A program made the translations under genes and the position numbers. Below the pieces are notes generated by a model. It saw only the letters and a program-made list of their open reading frames with translations, did no database searches and was not told where the DNA came from. DNA of 64,000 nucleotides from Thiomonas intermedia. Lineage in GTDB: Bacteria; Pseudomonadota; Gammaproteobacteria; Burkholderiales; Burkholderiaceae_C. Location of the stretch: NCBI RefSeq assembly GCF_002028405.1, contig NZ_CP020046.1, positions 1,302,001 to 1,366,000 of the forward strand, read 5' to 3'. Shown here one piece after another: positions 1 to 10,373 of the stretch (within the stretch, counting starts at the first letter, position 1; every line of letters begins with the position of its first letter).

Positions 1-344
<344 letters not shown>

Positions 345-378
345 GGCGCCATTCACTCCACACACCTAGGAGGTCATC

Positions 379-462
379 ATGAACCGGCTTCATGGCAGTT
401 TTGATCGCTGGACGCGAGACATCCAAGCACTGCTGGCCGACCTGGCCAGTGGCACAGCCTGA
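379..462 (+). CDS. Possible 27-residue small protein after katG
   Basis: A short frame, ATG 379 to TGA 460-462, encodes 27 residues beginning MNRLHGSFDRWTRDIQ. It is preceded by a perfect AGGAGG (368-373) five bases before the ATG, stronger than most ribosome sites in this window. It lies 34 bp after the katG stop and upstream of the terminator at 514-537, so it would be co-transcribed with katG. No family was recognised. The peptide is mildly amphipathic (charged N-terminal half, ALLADLASG at the end) with no membrane segment. It could be a real small protein or a chance frame behind a good ribosome site. Confidence 0.4.
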   Translation: MNRLHGSFDRWTRDIQALLADLASGTA

Positions 463-513
463 ACCTTGAGGAAGCCGGCCTGGGCGCAAGCCGAGACCGG
501 CTAGCTGGACTTC

Positions 514-537
514 GCCGGGCTCGTCCCGGCTTTTTTT
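514..537 (+). terminator. Rho-independent terminator after katG
   Basis: GCCGGG (514-519) pairs with CCCGGC (525-530) around a 5-base loop and is followed by seven T residues. It ends the katG transcript. The T run overlaps the stop codon of the convergent nickel permease gene, and the opposite strand lacks a T tract after the stem, so it acts in the plus direction only. Confidence 0.85.
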
Positions 538-1534
538 ATCTTGCGCGGTAGTGATGCCAAGCCAGCGCCCAGATGGCGAGCAGCGATGCCGTCACGCCCA
601 GCCCCAGCGCGGAAAAATCGAGTGATTCCAAATTCGCCCAAAGACTGCCGGATACCTGCATGTGCGCCCCCAGCAGTTGCAACCACTCGATGCCGCCAAT
701 CACCAGCGCCACGCAGACCGACAAGCCGGTGATGAGCACGTTGAAACCCAGCTTGCGCGCGGCGTCCTGCATCGCCCAGTCATAGACCCGCAGCATGGCC
801 AGGCCATCGGCCGTGTCCATCAAGCTCATGCCGGCGGCGAACAGCAGGGGGAATACGAGCACGCCGGCCACAGGGAAATCAGTGTGCTGTGCGAAGGCAG
901 CCGACAGACCGAGCACCGCCACCTCGGTCGCCGTGTCGAACCCCAGGCCGAACAGGAAACCCAGCGGCAACATCTGCCAGCTGGCATGAATGCGCGAGTA
1001 GAGCCCGCGCAGCAGACGGCCCATGCCACCGCGGCGAGCGAGCAGATCGTCCACCGCGGCGGGGCTTATCACGTCGCCGCGACGCGCGGCCAGCAGCAGG
1101 CGCAGCAGCCGGCGGAAGATCAGCAGATTGACCATGCCGATGAGGGTGAGAAACCCCGCGGAGACGAGGGTGCCGATCCACCCACCGGCCACGCCCGCGT
1201 CTTGGATGAGCGCATGGGCATGGCGCGCCAGCAAGGCCACCACCGCCGACAGCAGCAGCACCACGCCGCTATGACCGAGGGAGAAGAACAAGCCGACGGC
1301 CATGGGACGCTGGCCGTCCTGGCGCAGTTTGCGGGTGACGTTGTCGATGGCAGCGATGTGATCGGCATCGAAGGCGTGACGCAGACCGAGCAAATAGGCC
1401 AGGGCGCCGATGCCCAGCAGCGCGGGATGGGCGGGCAGCATGGCCAGCAGCCAGCCCCAGGCGGCAAGATGCAGCACCAGCAGGGTCAGAACCGTGATGG
1501 CCAGGGGACGACGATTCAGGCCAGAGAGCAACAT
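536..1534 (-). CDS. NiCoT-family nickel (cobalt) permease
   Basis: Integral inner-membrane permease of the HoxN/NixA type, 332 residues, expected to import Ni2+ for urease. The signature of the family, RHAFDADHIAAIDN, is in the second membrane helix (about residues 52-65). A second conserved block, LGFDTATEVAVLG, and a GMSLMDTADG segment follow. About eight hydrophobic segments are visible. The ATG at 1534 has GAGGAG just upstream. The gene follows ureG by 16 bp on the same strand, which supports a role in supplying nickel for urease maturation. Cobalt transport cannot be excluded, since the family includes Co-selective members. Confidence 0.9.
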   Translation of the reverse strand: MLLSGLNRRPLAITVLTLLVLHLAAWGWLLAMLPAHPALLGIGALAYLLGLRHAFDADHIAAIDNVTRKLRQDGQRPMAVGLFFSLGHSGVVLLLSAVVALLARHAHALIQDAGVAGGWIGTLVSAGFLTLIGMVNLLIFRRLLRLLLAARRGDVISPAAVDDLLARRGGMGRLLRGLYSRIHASWQMLPLGFLFGLGFDTATEVAVLGLSAAFAQHTDFPVAGVLVFPLLFAAGMSLMDTADGLAMLRVYDWAMQDAARKLGFNVLITGLSVCVALVIGGIEWLQLLGAHMQVSGSLWANLESLDFSALGLGVTASLLAIWALAWHHYRAR

Positions 1535-1550
1535 CGCGGACTCCTCGATT

Positions 1551-2219
1551 TCAGGCGATGACGAGCAAACCCTTGAGTTCGATGAACCGCACCACCGCCT
1601 CCAGCCCGTCGAGAGTCTTGAGGTTGGTCATGGCGTAGGGCCTGCCCGGGCGCATGCGCTCGGTGTCGGCGCGCATCACGTCGAGGTTGGCGCCTACATG
1701 CGGGGCCAGATCGGTTTTGTTGATGACGAACAGATCGCTCTTGGTGATGCCGGGCCCGCCCTTGCGCGGAATCTTCTCGCCGCCGGCCACGTCGATGACG
1801 TAGATGGTGAGGTCGCTGAGCTCCGGGCTGAAGGTCGCGGCGAGGTTGTCGCCGCCGCTTTCGATGAACACGATGTCGGCATCCGGAAATTGCTCCAGCA
1901 TGCGATCGACCGCTTCGAGATTGATCGAGGCATCTTCGCGGATGGCCGTGTGCGGACAGCCGCCCGTCTCCACGCCCATGATGCGTTCGGGTTCGAGCGC
2001 GCCGGCCACGGTGAGCAGGCGTTGGTCTTCCTTGGTGTAGATGTCGTTGGTGACCACCACGAGGTCGTAGCGCTCGCGCAGCGTCTTGCACAGCATTTCC
2101 AGCAGGGTGGTCTTGCCCGAGCCCACCGGCCCGCCGATGCCCACGCGCAAGGGCGGCAAGCGTTTAATGCGGTGGGGGATGTGATGCAGCGGACTGGCGG
2201 TGCCGGTGGAGTGTGTCAT
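1551..2219 (-). CDS. ureG: Urease accessory GTPase UreG
   Basis: SIMIBI-class GTPase of 222 residues that drives nickel insertion into urease together with UreF and the UreD/H protein. Visible motifs are the P-loop GPVGSGKT near residue 31, the nickel-binding [15 protein letters not shown], the switch motif [15 protein letters not shown] and the base-recognition NKTDL. The N-terminus has a few His residues (HHIPH). The frame remains open far upstream through ureF, but the ATG at 2219 fits the family N-terminus. It overlaps the ureF stop as ATGA, a sign of translational coupling. A nickel permease gene follows. Confidence 0.97.
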   Translation of the reverse strand: MTHSTGTASPLHHIPHRIKRLPPLRVGIGGPVGSGKTTLLEMLCKTLRERYDLVVVTNDIYTKEDQRLLTVAGALEPERIMGVETGGCPHTAIREDASINLEAVDRMLEQFPDADIVFIESGGDNLAATFSPELSDLTIYVIDVAGGEKIPRKGGPGITKSDLFVINKTDLAPHVGANLDVMRADTERMRPGRPYAMTNLKTLDGLEAVVRFIELKGLLVIA

Positions 2220-2878
2220 GAGCGAAAGAGTCGGGAGTATTGGGTTTCGTGGCGGCTGCTGAGAATAGCCAGCAAGGGCGAGAAACTCTGCCAGGCGTCC
2301 ATTCGGCCTTGCAGATTTCGTGCCTGCAGCACGGCGGCGGGAATGTCGGCGCTGAGCGCGGCGAGTAGGCGCTGCCCTGCGCTCTGCCCCAGCGGCACCA
2401 CGCGCATGGCAGCCTGCACCTGATTTTCCAGCCAGGAGAAGGCCAGCGTCTGCGCGGTCTGTGTGGCGTCCAGCCCCAACGCATGGGCGCCCAGGGCGAA
2501 GGCCAGCGGCCAGGCGGGGGCGGGCTGCAGCGTGGCGGCCAGCGACAGCGCGGGATGTTCGGGCTGCAGATTGCGCAGCCAGTCGAGCATGGAGCGGCCC
2601 ATCTGCTCGGTCTGGCGGCGCAGCTCCGCGGTTTCTCGTGTGGCGAGCACCCAGGTCTGAATGGCTTGCAGCCCTGCACTGTCGCCCGCAGCCCAGGCGG
2701 CGTGCGCCTCGCAGGCGGCAGGCAGTTCGCTGCGGGCCAGGGTGAGTTGCAACTGGCCGCGCAGCCAGTCCAAGGTTTGCGCCTCGTCGCTGACCAGGCC
2801 CGCGTCCACCGCGGCCTCCAGCCCTTCGGAGTAGCTGAACCCGCCCACCGGCAAGGCCGGTGAGGCCAGCCACATCAT
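2216..2878 (-). CDS. ureF: Urease accessory protein UreF
   Basis: All-helical chaperone of 220 residues that, with UreD/H and UreG, forms the pre-activation complex on apo-urease. The conserved start region [20 protein letters not shown] and the late [17 protein letters not shown] region are typical. Two adjacent ATGs (2878, 2875) begin the family-like sequence MMWLASP. The frame stays open upstream to 3064, but that extension is a translated GC-rich repeat overlapping ureE, so it was not used. The stop overlaps the ureG ATG. No good ribosome site precedes the chosen start, so the exact start is uncertain. Confidence 0.93.
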   Translation of the reverse strand: MMWLASPALPVGGFSYSEGLEAAVDAGLVSDEAQTLDWLRGQLQLTLARSELPAACEAHAAWAAGDSAGLQAIQTWVLATRETAELRRQTEQMGRSMLDWLRNLQPEHPALSLAATLQPAPAWPLAFALGAHALGLDATQTAQTLAFSWLENQVQAAMRVVPLGQSAGQRLLAALSADIPAAVLQARNLQGRMDAWQSFSPLLAILSSRHETQYSRLFRS

Positions 2879-2900
2879 GGCGAGCTGCGGCGGGACGATC

Positions 2901-2970
2901 TCCCCCTCCCAGCCTCCCCCTCCACTGGTGAGCTCCCTCCCCACGCGTGGGGAGGGCTGGGGTGGGGAGG
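2901..2970. repeat. GC-rich palindromic repeat between ureE and ureF
   Basis: The ~100-bp gap between ureE and ureF is filled by a C-rich arm and a G-rich arm around a perfect 22-bp palindrome at 2935-2956 (half-site CCCTCCCCACG). The same type of element, with arms reading CTCCC..CCTCCCC and GGGGAGG(G/T)TGGG, recurs at 10374-10475, 22477-22617 and 62251-62327. It resembles a dispersed intergenic REP-like element. It interrupts the otherwise overlapping urease accessory genes and could form an mRNA hairpin between them. Confidence 0.8.
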
Positions 2971-2978
2971 CTTTCGAC

Positions 2979-3509
2979 TCAATGCCCATGTCCCGTGTGG
3001 CCGTGTGCGTGGTCGTGATGTCCGTCGTGCGAATGCCCGTGAGCATGTCCATGCCCTTCCCCATACGCCCCGGCTTCAGGCTCGAACGCAGCCTGTGCCT
3101 CGCCGACGATCAGGTGCATGCGGCGCAGCATGTCGGCCAACACCGGGTCAGGTTCGAACTGCAGGCAGTCGGCCTGCACTTCCAACTGCACATGGCGGTT
3201 ACCCAGGTGATAGGCCGCCCGCATCAGATCGGTGGGCGTGCCATGCTCGGCGCAGGCGCGCACCTGCAGCACGGGCTGCAGAGCGGCCTCGATGCGCAGG
3301 AACGACCCGTCCTCCGCCACCAGCACGTCGCCCCCGCGCAGCACCGTGCCTCGCGGCAGGAACACGGCGATGCGGCGGCCTGTGCTGTCATGCGCGTCAA
3401 AGCGGCTTTTACTACGGGTGTCCCAATCCAAGGACAGCGTGGCGGCGCGAGCGAGCAGGGCCGGGGCCAGACCACGACCGGCGGGGAGGTGTTTGTTGGC
3501 GGTGAGCAT
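2979..3509 (-). CDS. ureE: Urease nickel metallochaperone UreE
   Basis: 176-residue UreE, which binds Ni2+ and delivers it to the urease maturation complex. The N-terminal peptide-binding-like domain contains LPRGTVLRGGDVL. The C-terminal metal-binding domain contains LMRAAYHLGNRHV, where the conserved nickel-binding His of the family lies. The protein ends in a His-rich tail rich in GHGHAHGHSH/DHAHGH, the classic nickel-storage extension. It heads the minus-strand ureE-ureF-ureG-permease group and is separated from ureC by the opposite-strand EAL gene, so it probably has its own promoter in 3510-3643. Confidence 0.96.
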   Translation of the reverse strand: MLTANKHLPAGRGLAPALLARAATLSLDWDTRSKSRFDAHDSTGRRIAVFLPRGTVLRGGDVLVAEDGSFLRIEAALQPVLQVRACAEHGTPTDLMRAAYHLGNRHVQLEVQADCLQFEPDPVLADMLRRMHLIVGEAQAAFEPEAGAYGEGHGHAHGHSHDGHHDHAHGHTGHGH

Positions 3510-3643
3510 GGGCGATGGGCGTCAAGTGGCAATCAGGCAAAAACATGGATGTTTATAGCACTGCCGTCAACAGCCGACGAGCATCGGCTGTACCGCCGCA
3601 TCCAGTGGGTGACAAAGGAATAAACCCCCATACCATTGAGCAT

Positions 3644-5620
3644 ATGAAGCCTTTCACCGAATTTTCTGTCGGAATGCCAAGACTCGCCCCGCGGCTGCCG
3701 CCAGGGCGGATGCAACGCCAGCTGATTGCTCTGGTGCTCGGGCTCTACATCGTCACCGTGGTACTCGGCGGCTGGCTGATCGTGCGCACCCTGCGGGCGC
3801 TCGATCATGAGCGGCTTTCGTTTCGCGAAAATGCGGCATTGCAGGCCCTGTCCACCACTCAGGGCAAACTCTTGCTCACCCAGGGTCAACTGCGGCTTTT
3901 TCTCGCCAAGCCGACCCCTGCCAACCTCGCCGCGTTGGGTACCGCCGAGCAGGCTCTTCTGGGGGCGCTCGACAGACTCTCGGCAACGGTGAACGCTCTG
4001 CCGGCTGCGACGCAAACACAGATGCTGCTGGCCCAGGCTCAAGGTCTGATCCTCGCCCGCCAGCAGGTGCTGGGCAGTCACACGCTGCCCTCCAACGGCG
4101 CAACCCCTGGCCACACCTCGGCCGCAGCCGATGCGCAGCGCGTGGATGCCATTCGTGTCGGACTCAAGGCTCTGCGCGAGCACATTCTTGACAACGCCTC
4201 GAAGCGCCGAAAGCAGATGCAAGCCGCGCTGCAGTGGAACGCAGAGCTGCTCATTGCCTTCGGCGTGCTGTTGATGGTGGCCCTTGGCCTGGCCCTGCGC
4301 AGCATGTTGCGCGCTCTGGGCGAGCGCCGCCGCCTGTTGGCACGTCTGGACGACGAAGCCAGCCTCGACGCCCTCACCCAACTGCCCAACCGACCGTATT
4401 TCCTGGCCTGGCTGGAGCATGCCCGCCTGCAAGCCCAGGCCGACGGCACCGTGCTGGCCTTGCTGCGCGTGGACGTGATGCCGTGCGACGACGCGGCCTT
4501 TGCCGCAATGGCGCAACGCCTGGCGCAAACCAAACGGCGCATCGACGTTCTCGGCCGGATCGGGCAGCGCAGCCTTGGCCTGCTGGCGCCGCTGCACCGT
4601 CTCGACCCCTTGGGGCGACAGGATCTGGCAGAACTTGCGCTGCGCATGGCCGACGCACTGGGGCAAGACGGCGCCACCCTCTCGGCCCCGCCGAGCAAAG
4701 CCGCCATCGGCATCGCGCTGTATCCGGCCGACGCCGATGACACGCCAACGCTGCTCGACGCCACGCGACACGCGGTCGGGACGGCGCGTGCACAGGCGGG
4801 CGGTGGGCCGCGGATGGCGTTTGTCGACGATCCAGACGGCCTGAGTCTGCAACGCGCCGCCCGGCTGCGCAGCGCGCTACCCATGGCCATTGCGCGTGGC
4901 GAACTGCGCCTGCTGGCGCAGCCCGAATACGCCGCGGCCGACCTTCGCATCGTCGCGGCCGAGGCGCTGCTGCGCTGGGAACATCCAGAGCTCGGACTGC
5001 TTGGCCCTCAGGAATTCCTGCCCCTCGCCAAGCGCGCGGGTTTGATGCCGCGCATCACCGACTGGGTGCTGCAGCAGGCTCTCGACGCCCTGGTGGAATG
5101 GCGACGGCAACAACCCCATATGCGCGTGGCGGTGAACGTCACCCGGGAAGACTGGCTGGACCCCGGATTTGCCGCCCGGGTCGCCGCCGCATTGGTCGCG
5201 CGGGCACTACCAGGTGAAGCCCTCGAACTCGAACTGTCGGAAGAGCAGTTGTTGGGCGGCGACTGCGCCCCGGCTCTGCGGCAGGTGCATGCCCTGGGTG
5301 TGCGACTGGCGCTGGACGACTTCGGGGTGGCCTACTCGTCGTTCAGTCATCTGCAGCTGCACCCGGTTCATCGTCTCAAAATCGATCGCAGCTTCGTGGC
5401 CCGCCTGCCGCAGCAGGGCGAAGATGCCCTGCTGCTGCGCGCCATCGTGCGGTTCGCCCACGGTTTGAAGCTCGTCGTGACCTGCGAAGGGCTGGAGACC
5501 GCCGATCAAATTGCATTGCTGCGCGAACTCGGAGCCGACGAACTGCAGGGCTTTGGCCTGAGCCACCCCATCGCCCCGAAGGCGCTGACCGACCTGCTCG
5601 CGTCTTCCGACCTGCGCTGA
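3644..5620 (+). CDS. Membrane protein with degenerate GGDEF and EAL (c-di-GMP phosphodiesterase) domains
   Basis: About 658 residues. Membrane helices lie at roughly 27-49 and 201-220 and flank a ~150-residue periplasmic, helix-rich sensor region of the kind seen in chemoreceptor-like sensors. A GGDEF-like domain follows (about 235-395), but its active-site loop reads LGRIGQRSLGLL instead of GGDEF, so cyclase activity is not expected. The C-terminal EAL domain looks intact: EALLRW at 440, VNVT, LELSEE, LDDFGVAYSS, the catalytic-region LKIDRSFV, and CEGLET. c-di-GMP hydrolysis is therefore plausible. It sits on the opposite strand inside the urease locus, between ureC and ureE. ATG 3644 was chosen as the first in-frame ATG past the intergenic region; ATG 3674 is possible. 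Confidence 0.9.
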   Translation: MKPFTEFSVGMPRLAPRLPPGRMQRQLIALVLGLYIVTVVLGGWLIVRTLRALDHERLSFRENAALQALSTTQGKLLLTQGQLRLFLAKPTPANLAALGTAEQALLGALDRLSATVNALPAATQTQMLLAQAQGLILARQQVLGSHTLPSNGATPGHTSAAADAQRVDAIRVGLKALREHILDNASKRRKQMQAALQWNAELLIAFGVLLMVALGLALRSMLRALGERRRLLARLDDEASLDALTQLPNRPYFLAWLEHARLQAQADGTVLALLRVDVMPCDDAAFAAMAQRLAQTKRRIDVLGRIGQRSLGLLAPLHRLDPLGRQDLAELALRMADALGQDGATLSAPPSKAAIGIALYPADADDTPTLLDATRHAVGTARAQAGGGPRMAFVDDPDGLSLQRAARLRSALPMAIARGELRLLAQPEYAAADLRIVAAEALLRWEHPELGLLGPQEFLPLAKRAGLMPRITDWVLQQALDALVEWRRQQPHMRVAVNVTREDWLDPGFAARVAAALVARALPGEALELELSEEQLLGGDCAPALRQVHALGVRLALDDFGVAYSSFSHLQLHPVHRLKIDRSFVARLPQQGEDALLLRAIVRFAHGLKLVVTCEGLETADQIALLRELGADELQGFGLSHPIAPKALTDLLASSDLR

Positions 5621-5651
5621 GGCGGATCGGCATCCCCACCCCGGGAAGCGC

Positions 5652-7393
<1,742 letters not shown>

Positions 7394-7394
<1 letters not shown>

Positions 7395-7699
7395 CACAGC
7401 GCCCCCATCACGTCTTGCCGGAAGCCGATGACCACCCGCGCCCCGCCAAAGGGTACGAGCTGCACGCTGCGCTGCTGGCCCGGCTCGAAGCGCACCGCGG
7501 TACCGCTGGCAATATGCAGGCGCATGCCGCGCGCAGCCGCGCGATCAAAGCGCAGACCGGGATTGGCTTCCGCGAAGTGATAGTGCGAACCGACCTGAAT
7601 GGGCCGGTCGCCCACGTTCTCCACCACCAGATCGAGGGGCGTGCGGCCGGGGTTGAGCGCGAGGTCACCTTCGGCGCAGAGGATTTCACCGGGAATCAT
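7394..7699 (-). CDS. ureB: Urease beta subunit UreB
   Basis: 101-residue non-catalytic beta subunit that packs with UreA and UreC in the (abc)3 urease. It shows the family start [19 protein letters not shown], the [12 protein letters not shown] block, and the [10 protein letters not shown] ending. Separate A and B subunits are the usual proteobacterial state. The stop overlaps the ureC ATG, so translation is probably coupled. Upstream, a 22-bp gap separates it from ureJ, which is inserted between ureA and ureB. Confidence 0.97.
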
Positions 7700-7721
7700 C
7701 GTGGCGTCCTTTTCGAATCGA

Positions 7722-8351
7722 TCAGGCCGCTACCCAGCCGCCCAGCAAAGACGCACCCATGCCGGCGATGGTGCCGCCGGCCAGCAGCGCGCCCCATCGA
7801 CCGGTGCGTCGCAGTGCCAGGCCCGCGCCCAGCCCCGCGGCATGCAACAACACCGTGGCGCTCACCATGCCGGCCACCACGGCCCAGCGTCCGGCCACGC
7901 CCGCCAGTTCCTCGCCGTGGGCCAGTCCGTGGAACACCGCGAAGGCCCCGACCACGCCTGCCGCCACCCAACCCGCCAGGCGAAGCCGCACGGCGGCGAA
8001 CAGACCGATCACCAGCACCGAGGCCGCGATCATCGGTTCGACCGCAGGCAGTTGCACCCCTGCAAAGCCGAGCAACGCCCCAAGCAGCAGCATGCTGGCG
8101 AATCCCGTCGGCGCCCACAACAGGCGGCGGTCGACGGCGGCGGCCGATATGGCGCTCCACAGGCCCACGGCCACCATGGCCGACAGATGGTCGAGCCCCG
8201 TGAAGGGATGCACAAATCCGCTGCCGAAGCTGTGATGCAGACCGCCATCGTTGCCGGTATGGGCCAGGGCGGAAGTCGCGACGGCGAACAGGGCCAGCCC
8301 CAACAGGGCTCGGATACGGCTGCGGCTTGAGAGGTGCGTGGAGGCTTGCAT
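7722..8351 (-). CDS. ureJ: HupE/UreJ-family membrane protein, putative nickel transporter
   Basis: 209-residue membrane protein of the HupE/UreJ family, thought to move nickel for urease or hydrogenase. A signal-peptide-like start ends near ATSALAHTG. The family His-rich block [21 protein letters not shown] follows, then about six membrane helices with the conserved FHGLAHGEE motif. It is placed between ureA and ureB on the same strand with short gaps (45 and 22 bp), so it is co-transcribed with the structural subunits. Together with the NiCoT permease at 536-1534, the locus carries two candidate nickel carriers. Direct nickel transport by UreJ is inferred from family context. Confidence 0.92.
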   Translation of the reverse strand: MQASTHLSSRSRIRALLGLALFAVATSALAHTGNDGGLHHSFGSGFVHPFTGLDHLSAMVAVGLWSAISAAAVDRRLLWAPTGFASMLLLGALLGFAGVQLPAVEPMIAASVLVIGLFAAVRLRLAGWVAAGVVGAFAVFHGLAHGEELAGVAGRWAVVAGMVSATVLLHAAGLGAGLALRRTGRWGALLAGGTIAGMGASLLGGWVAA

Positions 8352-8396
8352 TCGAGGTCTCGTGAAAGCGTTGGAGATGAAGGGGGCGGTGCGGTA

Positions 8397-8699
8397 TCAG
8401 ACGATGGGTTGGTGCACGGTCACCAGCTTGGTGCCGTCGGGGAAAGTGGCTTCCACCTGGATGTCGGGAATGAGTTCGGGCACGCCGTCCATCACCTCGC
8501 CGCGAGTGAGCAGGATGCGGCCCTCGCTCATCAACTCGGCCACGGTGCGACCGTCGCGCGCACCCTCCATCACCGCGGCGGTGATGTAGGCGATGGCCTC
8601 GGGCACGTTGAGCTTGAGCCCGCGGGCCTTGCGGCGCTCGGCCAGCAGCGCGGCGGTGAAGATGAGCAGCTTGTCTTTTTCGCGGGGCGTGAGATCCAT
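8397..8699 (-). CDS. ureA: Urease gamma subunit UreA
   Basis: 100-residue gamma subunit of urease. The sequence is canonical throughout: [17 protein letters not shown] at the start, the [16 protein letters not shown] block, [14 protein letters not shown], and the [19 protein letters not shown] ending. The ATG at 8699 is the family start; the frame stays open further upstream, but that part has no family similarity. It is the first gene of the minus-strand ureA-ureJ-ureB-ureC group and faces the urt operon across a 410-bp divergent region. No ureD lies upstream, unlike many relatives. Confidence 0.97.
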   Translation of the reverse strand: MDLTPREKDKLLIFTAALLAERRKARGLKLNVPEAIAYITAAVMEGARDGRTVAELMSEGRILLTRGEVMDGVPELIPDIQVEATFPDGTKLVTVHQPIV

Positions 8700-8881
8700 G
8701 ACGCGGTGAGTGCGGTGAGAACGTGGGCGCGAGCTTAGCGCGCAAGCCTGAATACATCGCGCATCCTGCGATGCGCGCGGGCCATGACCATGGTGCAAAA
8801 AACAGACCCGCCCCCGGCGCGGGCATCTTGCGAAGGCATGGGCAGGAGGCGGCGCGAACAAGCGCCCCAGACGCACACTTC

Positions 8882-8897
8882 TGGTGCGGCCGCACCA
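8882..8897. promoter_or_regulatory. Perfect 16-bp palindrome, candidate activator site
   Basis: TGGTGCGGCCGCACCA is a perfect inverted repeat. It lies about 150 bp upstream of the sigma-54 promoter of urtA, a typical enhancer distance. Its GGTGC and GCACC half-sites use the same bases as NtrC sites, but in the opposite order (NtrC sites read GCACC-N-GGTGC), so assignment to NtrC is not secure. It could also serve the divergent ureA side. Confidence 0.45.
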
Positions 8898-9044
8898 AAT
8901 CAGACCGCCCCGCACGCACTGAGACGACCTGAGTGCGCATGGCTTGCAGCCCGTTGCGCCCCAGGCCAGCACGCATGCACGAACACCGATAGGAAACCAT
9001 CGTGAAGCAACTGTCACCCCTCATCGCGGGAGGCGACAAAACCG

Positions 9045-9060
9045 TGGCACGCGACTTGCA
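9045..9060 (+). promoter_or_regulatory. Sigma-54 (RpoN) promoter of urtABCDE
   Basis: TGGCACGCGACTTGCA matches the consensus TGGCAC-N5-TTGCA exactly, with the GG (-24) and GC (-12) doublets at correct spacing. It starts 65 bp before the urtA ATG, leaving room for a ~40-base leader with GGAGGA. Family knowledge: urea transport is commonly nitrogen-regulated through NtrC and sigma-54. RpoN is encoded in this window at 31481-32998. Confidence 0.85.
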
Positions 9061-9109
9061 CAACAGGGAGCGTCGCACCCCACCATCACCCTTTGGAGGA
9101 ATTTCCAAC

Positions 9110-10351
9110 ATGGATCGTCGTACCGCATTGAAGACCGTTGGCGGCGCTGTCGCCGCAGCGGCTGCCAGCACCCTGCCCTTCCCCGCCATTGCCGCGAGCA
9201 AGGCACCGATCAAGGTCGGCATCCTGCATTCGCTGTCGGGCACCATGGCCATCTCCGAAACGGCCTTGAAGGACGTTGACCTGATGACCATTGCCGAGAT
9301 CAATGCCGCGGGCGGCGTGGACGGGCACATGATCGAACCCGTGGTGGTCGATCCCGCCTCCAACTGGCCGCTGTTCGCCGAGAAGGCGCGCCAGCTCATC
9401 AGTCAGGACAAGGTGGCGGCCATCTTCGGCTGCTGGACGTCGGTGTCGCGCAAATCGGTGCTGCCGGTGCTCGACGAGCTCAACGGCCTGCTGTTCTACC
9501 CCGTGCAGTTCGAGGGGCAGGAGCAGAACAAGCATGTGGTCTACACGGGTGCCGCGCCCAACCAGCAAGCCATTCCCGCCACCGAATACCTCATGAGCAA
9601 GGACGGCGGCGGTGCCAAGCGCTTCTTCCTGCTGGGCACCGACTACGTCTACCCGCGCACGACCAACGCCATCCTGCGCGGCTTCCTGCACTCCAAGGGC
9701 GTGAAGGACGCCGACATCGCCGAGGTCTACACCCCGTTCGGCTTCAGCAACTATCAGAACATCGTGGCCGACATCAAGAAGTTCGCCTCCGGCGGCCCGA
9801 CCTGCGTGATCTCCACCGTGAACGGCGATTCCAACGTGCCGTTCTACAAAGAGCTGGGCAACCAGGGCATCAAAGCCACCGACATTCCGGTGGTCGGCTT
9901 CTCCATCGCCGAGCAGGAAATCGCCGGCATGGACATCAAGCCGCTGGTGGGCCAGCTCACCGCGTGGAACTACTTCGAGTCGCTGAAAAATCCGCGCAAC
10001 GCCAAGTTCGTCAAGTCTTGGCAGGACTATGTGAAAGCCAAGGGCCTGAAAGACTACCCCGTCACCGACGACCCGATGGAAGCCTCCTACATCGGCATTC
10101 ATCTGTGGAAGCAGGCGGTGGAGAAGGCCAAGTCCACCAAGACCGACGAGGTGCGCAAGGCGCTGATCGGACAGAAGTTCGCCGCCCCCGATGGCTATAC
10201 CGTCGAAGTGCTGGAGAACCAGTACTTGAGCAAGCCGGTGTTCATTGGCCAGATCAACGACAAGGCGCAGTTCGACGTGGTGTGGAAGTCCAAGGGTCTG
10301 GTGCCGGGCGAGTCCTGGAGTCCCTACATCCCCAAGCCGAAGAACGCTTGA
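9110..10351 (+). CDS. urtA: Urea ABC transporter substrate-binding protein UrtA
   Basis: 413-residue periplasmic urea-binding protein of the branched-chain amino-acid/amide (HAAT) family. It begins MDRRTALKTVGGAVAAAAAS, a Tat-like signal with twin Arg and an AIA cleavage region. The mature part shows IKVGILHSLSGTMAISE, SRKSVLPVLDELNGLLFYPVQFEGQE, NGDSNVPFYKEL and VGFSIAEQE, all typical of UrtA. Start ATG 9110 has GGAGGA nine bases upstream; the frame is open further upstream, but that contains the promoter. It is the first gene of urtABCDE. A GC-rich repeat separates it from urtB. Confidence 0.97.
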   Translation: MDRRTALKTVGGAVAAAAASTLPFPAIAASKAPIKVGILHSLSGTMAISETALKDVDLMTIAEINAAGGVDGHMIEPVVVDPASNWPLFAEKARQLISQDKVAAIFGCWTSVSRKSVLPVLDELNGLLFYPVQFEGQEQNKHVVYTGAAPNQQAIPATEYLMSKDGGGAKRFFLLGTDYVYPRTTNAILRGFLHSKGVKDADIAEVYTPFGFSNYQNIVADIKKFASGGPTCVISTVNGDSNVPFYKELGNQGIKATDIPVVGFSIAEQEIAGMDIKPLVGQLTAWNYFESLKNPRNAKFVKSWQDYVKAKGLKDYPVTDDPMEASYIGIHLWKQAVEKAKSTKTDEVRKALIGQKFAAPDGYTVEVLENQYLSKPVFIGQINDKAQFDVVWKSKGLVPGESWSPYIPKPKNA

Positions 10352-10373
10352 TTGTTTCGGCCACGCAAACACT

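Larger units (their letters stand above)
8700..9109. other. Divergent intergenic region between ureA and urtA
   Basis: This 410-bp gap contains no convincing gene. It holds a consensus sigma-54 promoter for urtA (9045-9060), a perfect 16-bp palindrome (8882-8897), a single TGGTGCA half-site-like sequence near 8791, and the urtA ribosome site GGAGGA (9095-9100). No sigma-54 element was found reading towards ureA, and no clear sigma-70 promoter for ureA was recognised. Confidence 0.7.

Noticed and set aside
2220-2873. Extension of ureG upstream of ATG 2219
   Set aside because: It runs through ureF in another frame and lacks UreG similarity.
2879-3064. N-terminal extension of UreF from an upstream start
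   Set aside because: It translates the palindromic repeat and the antisense-frame His codons of ureE, with no UreF similarity.
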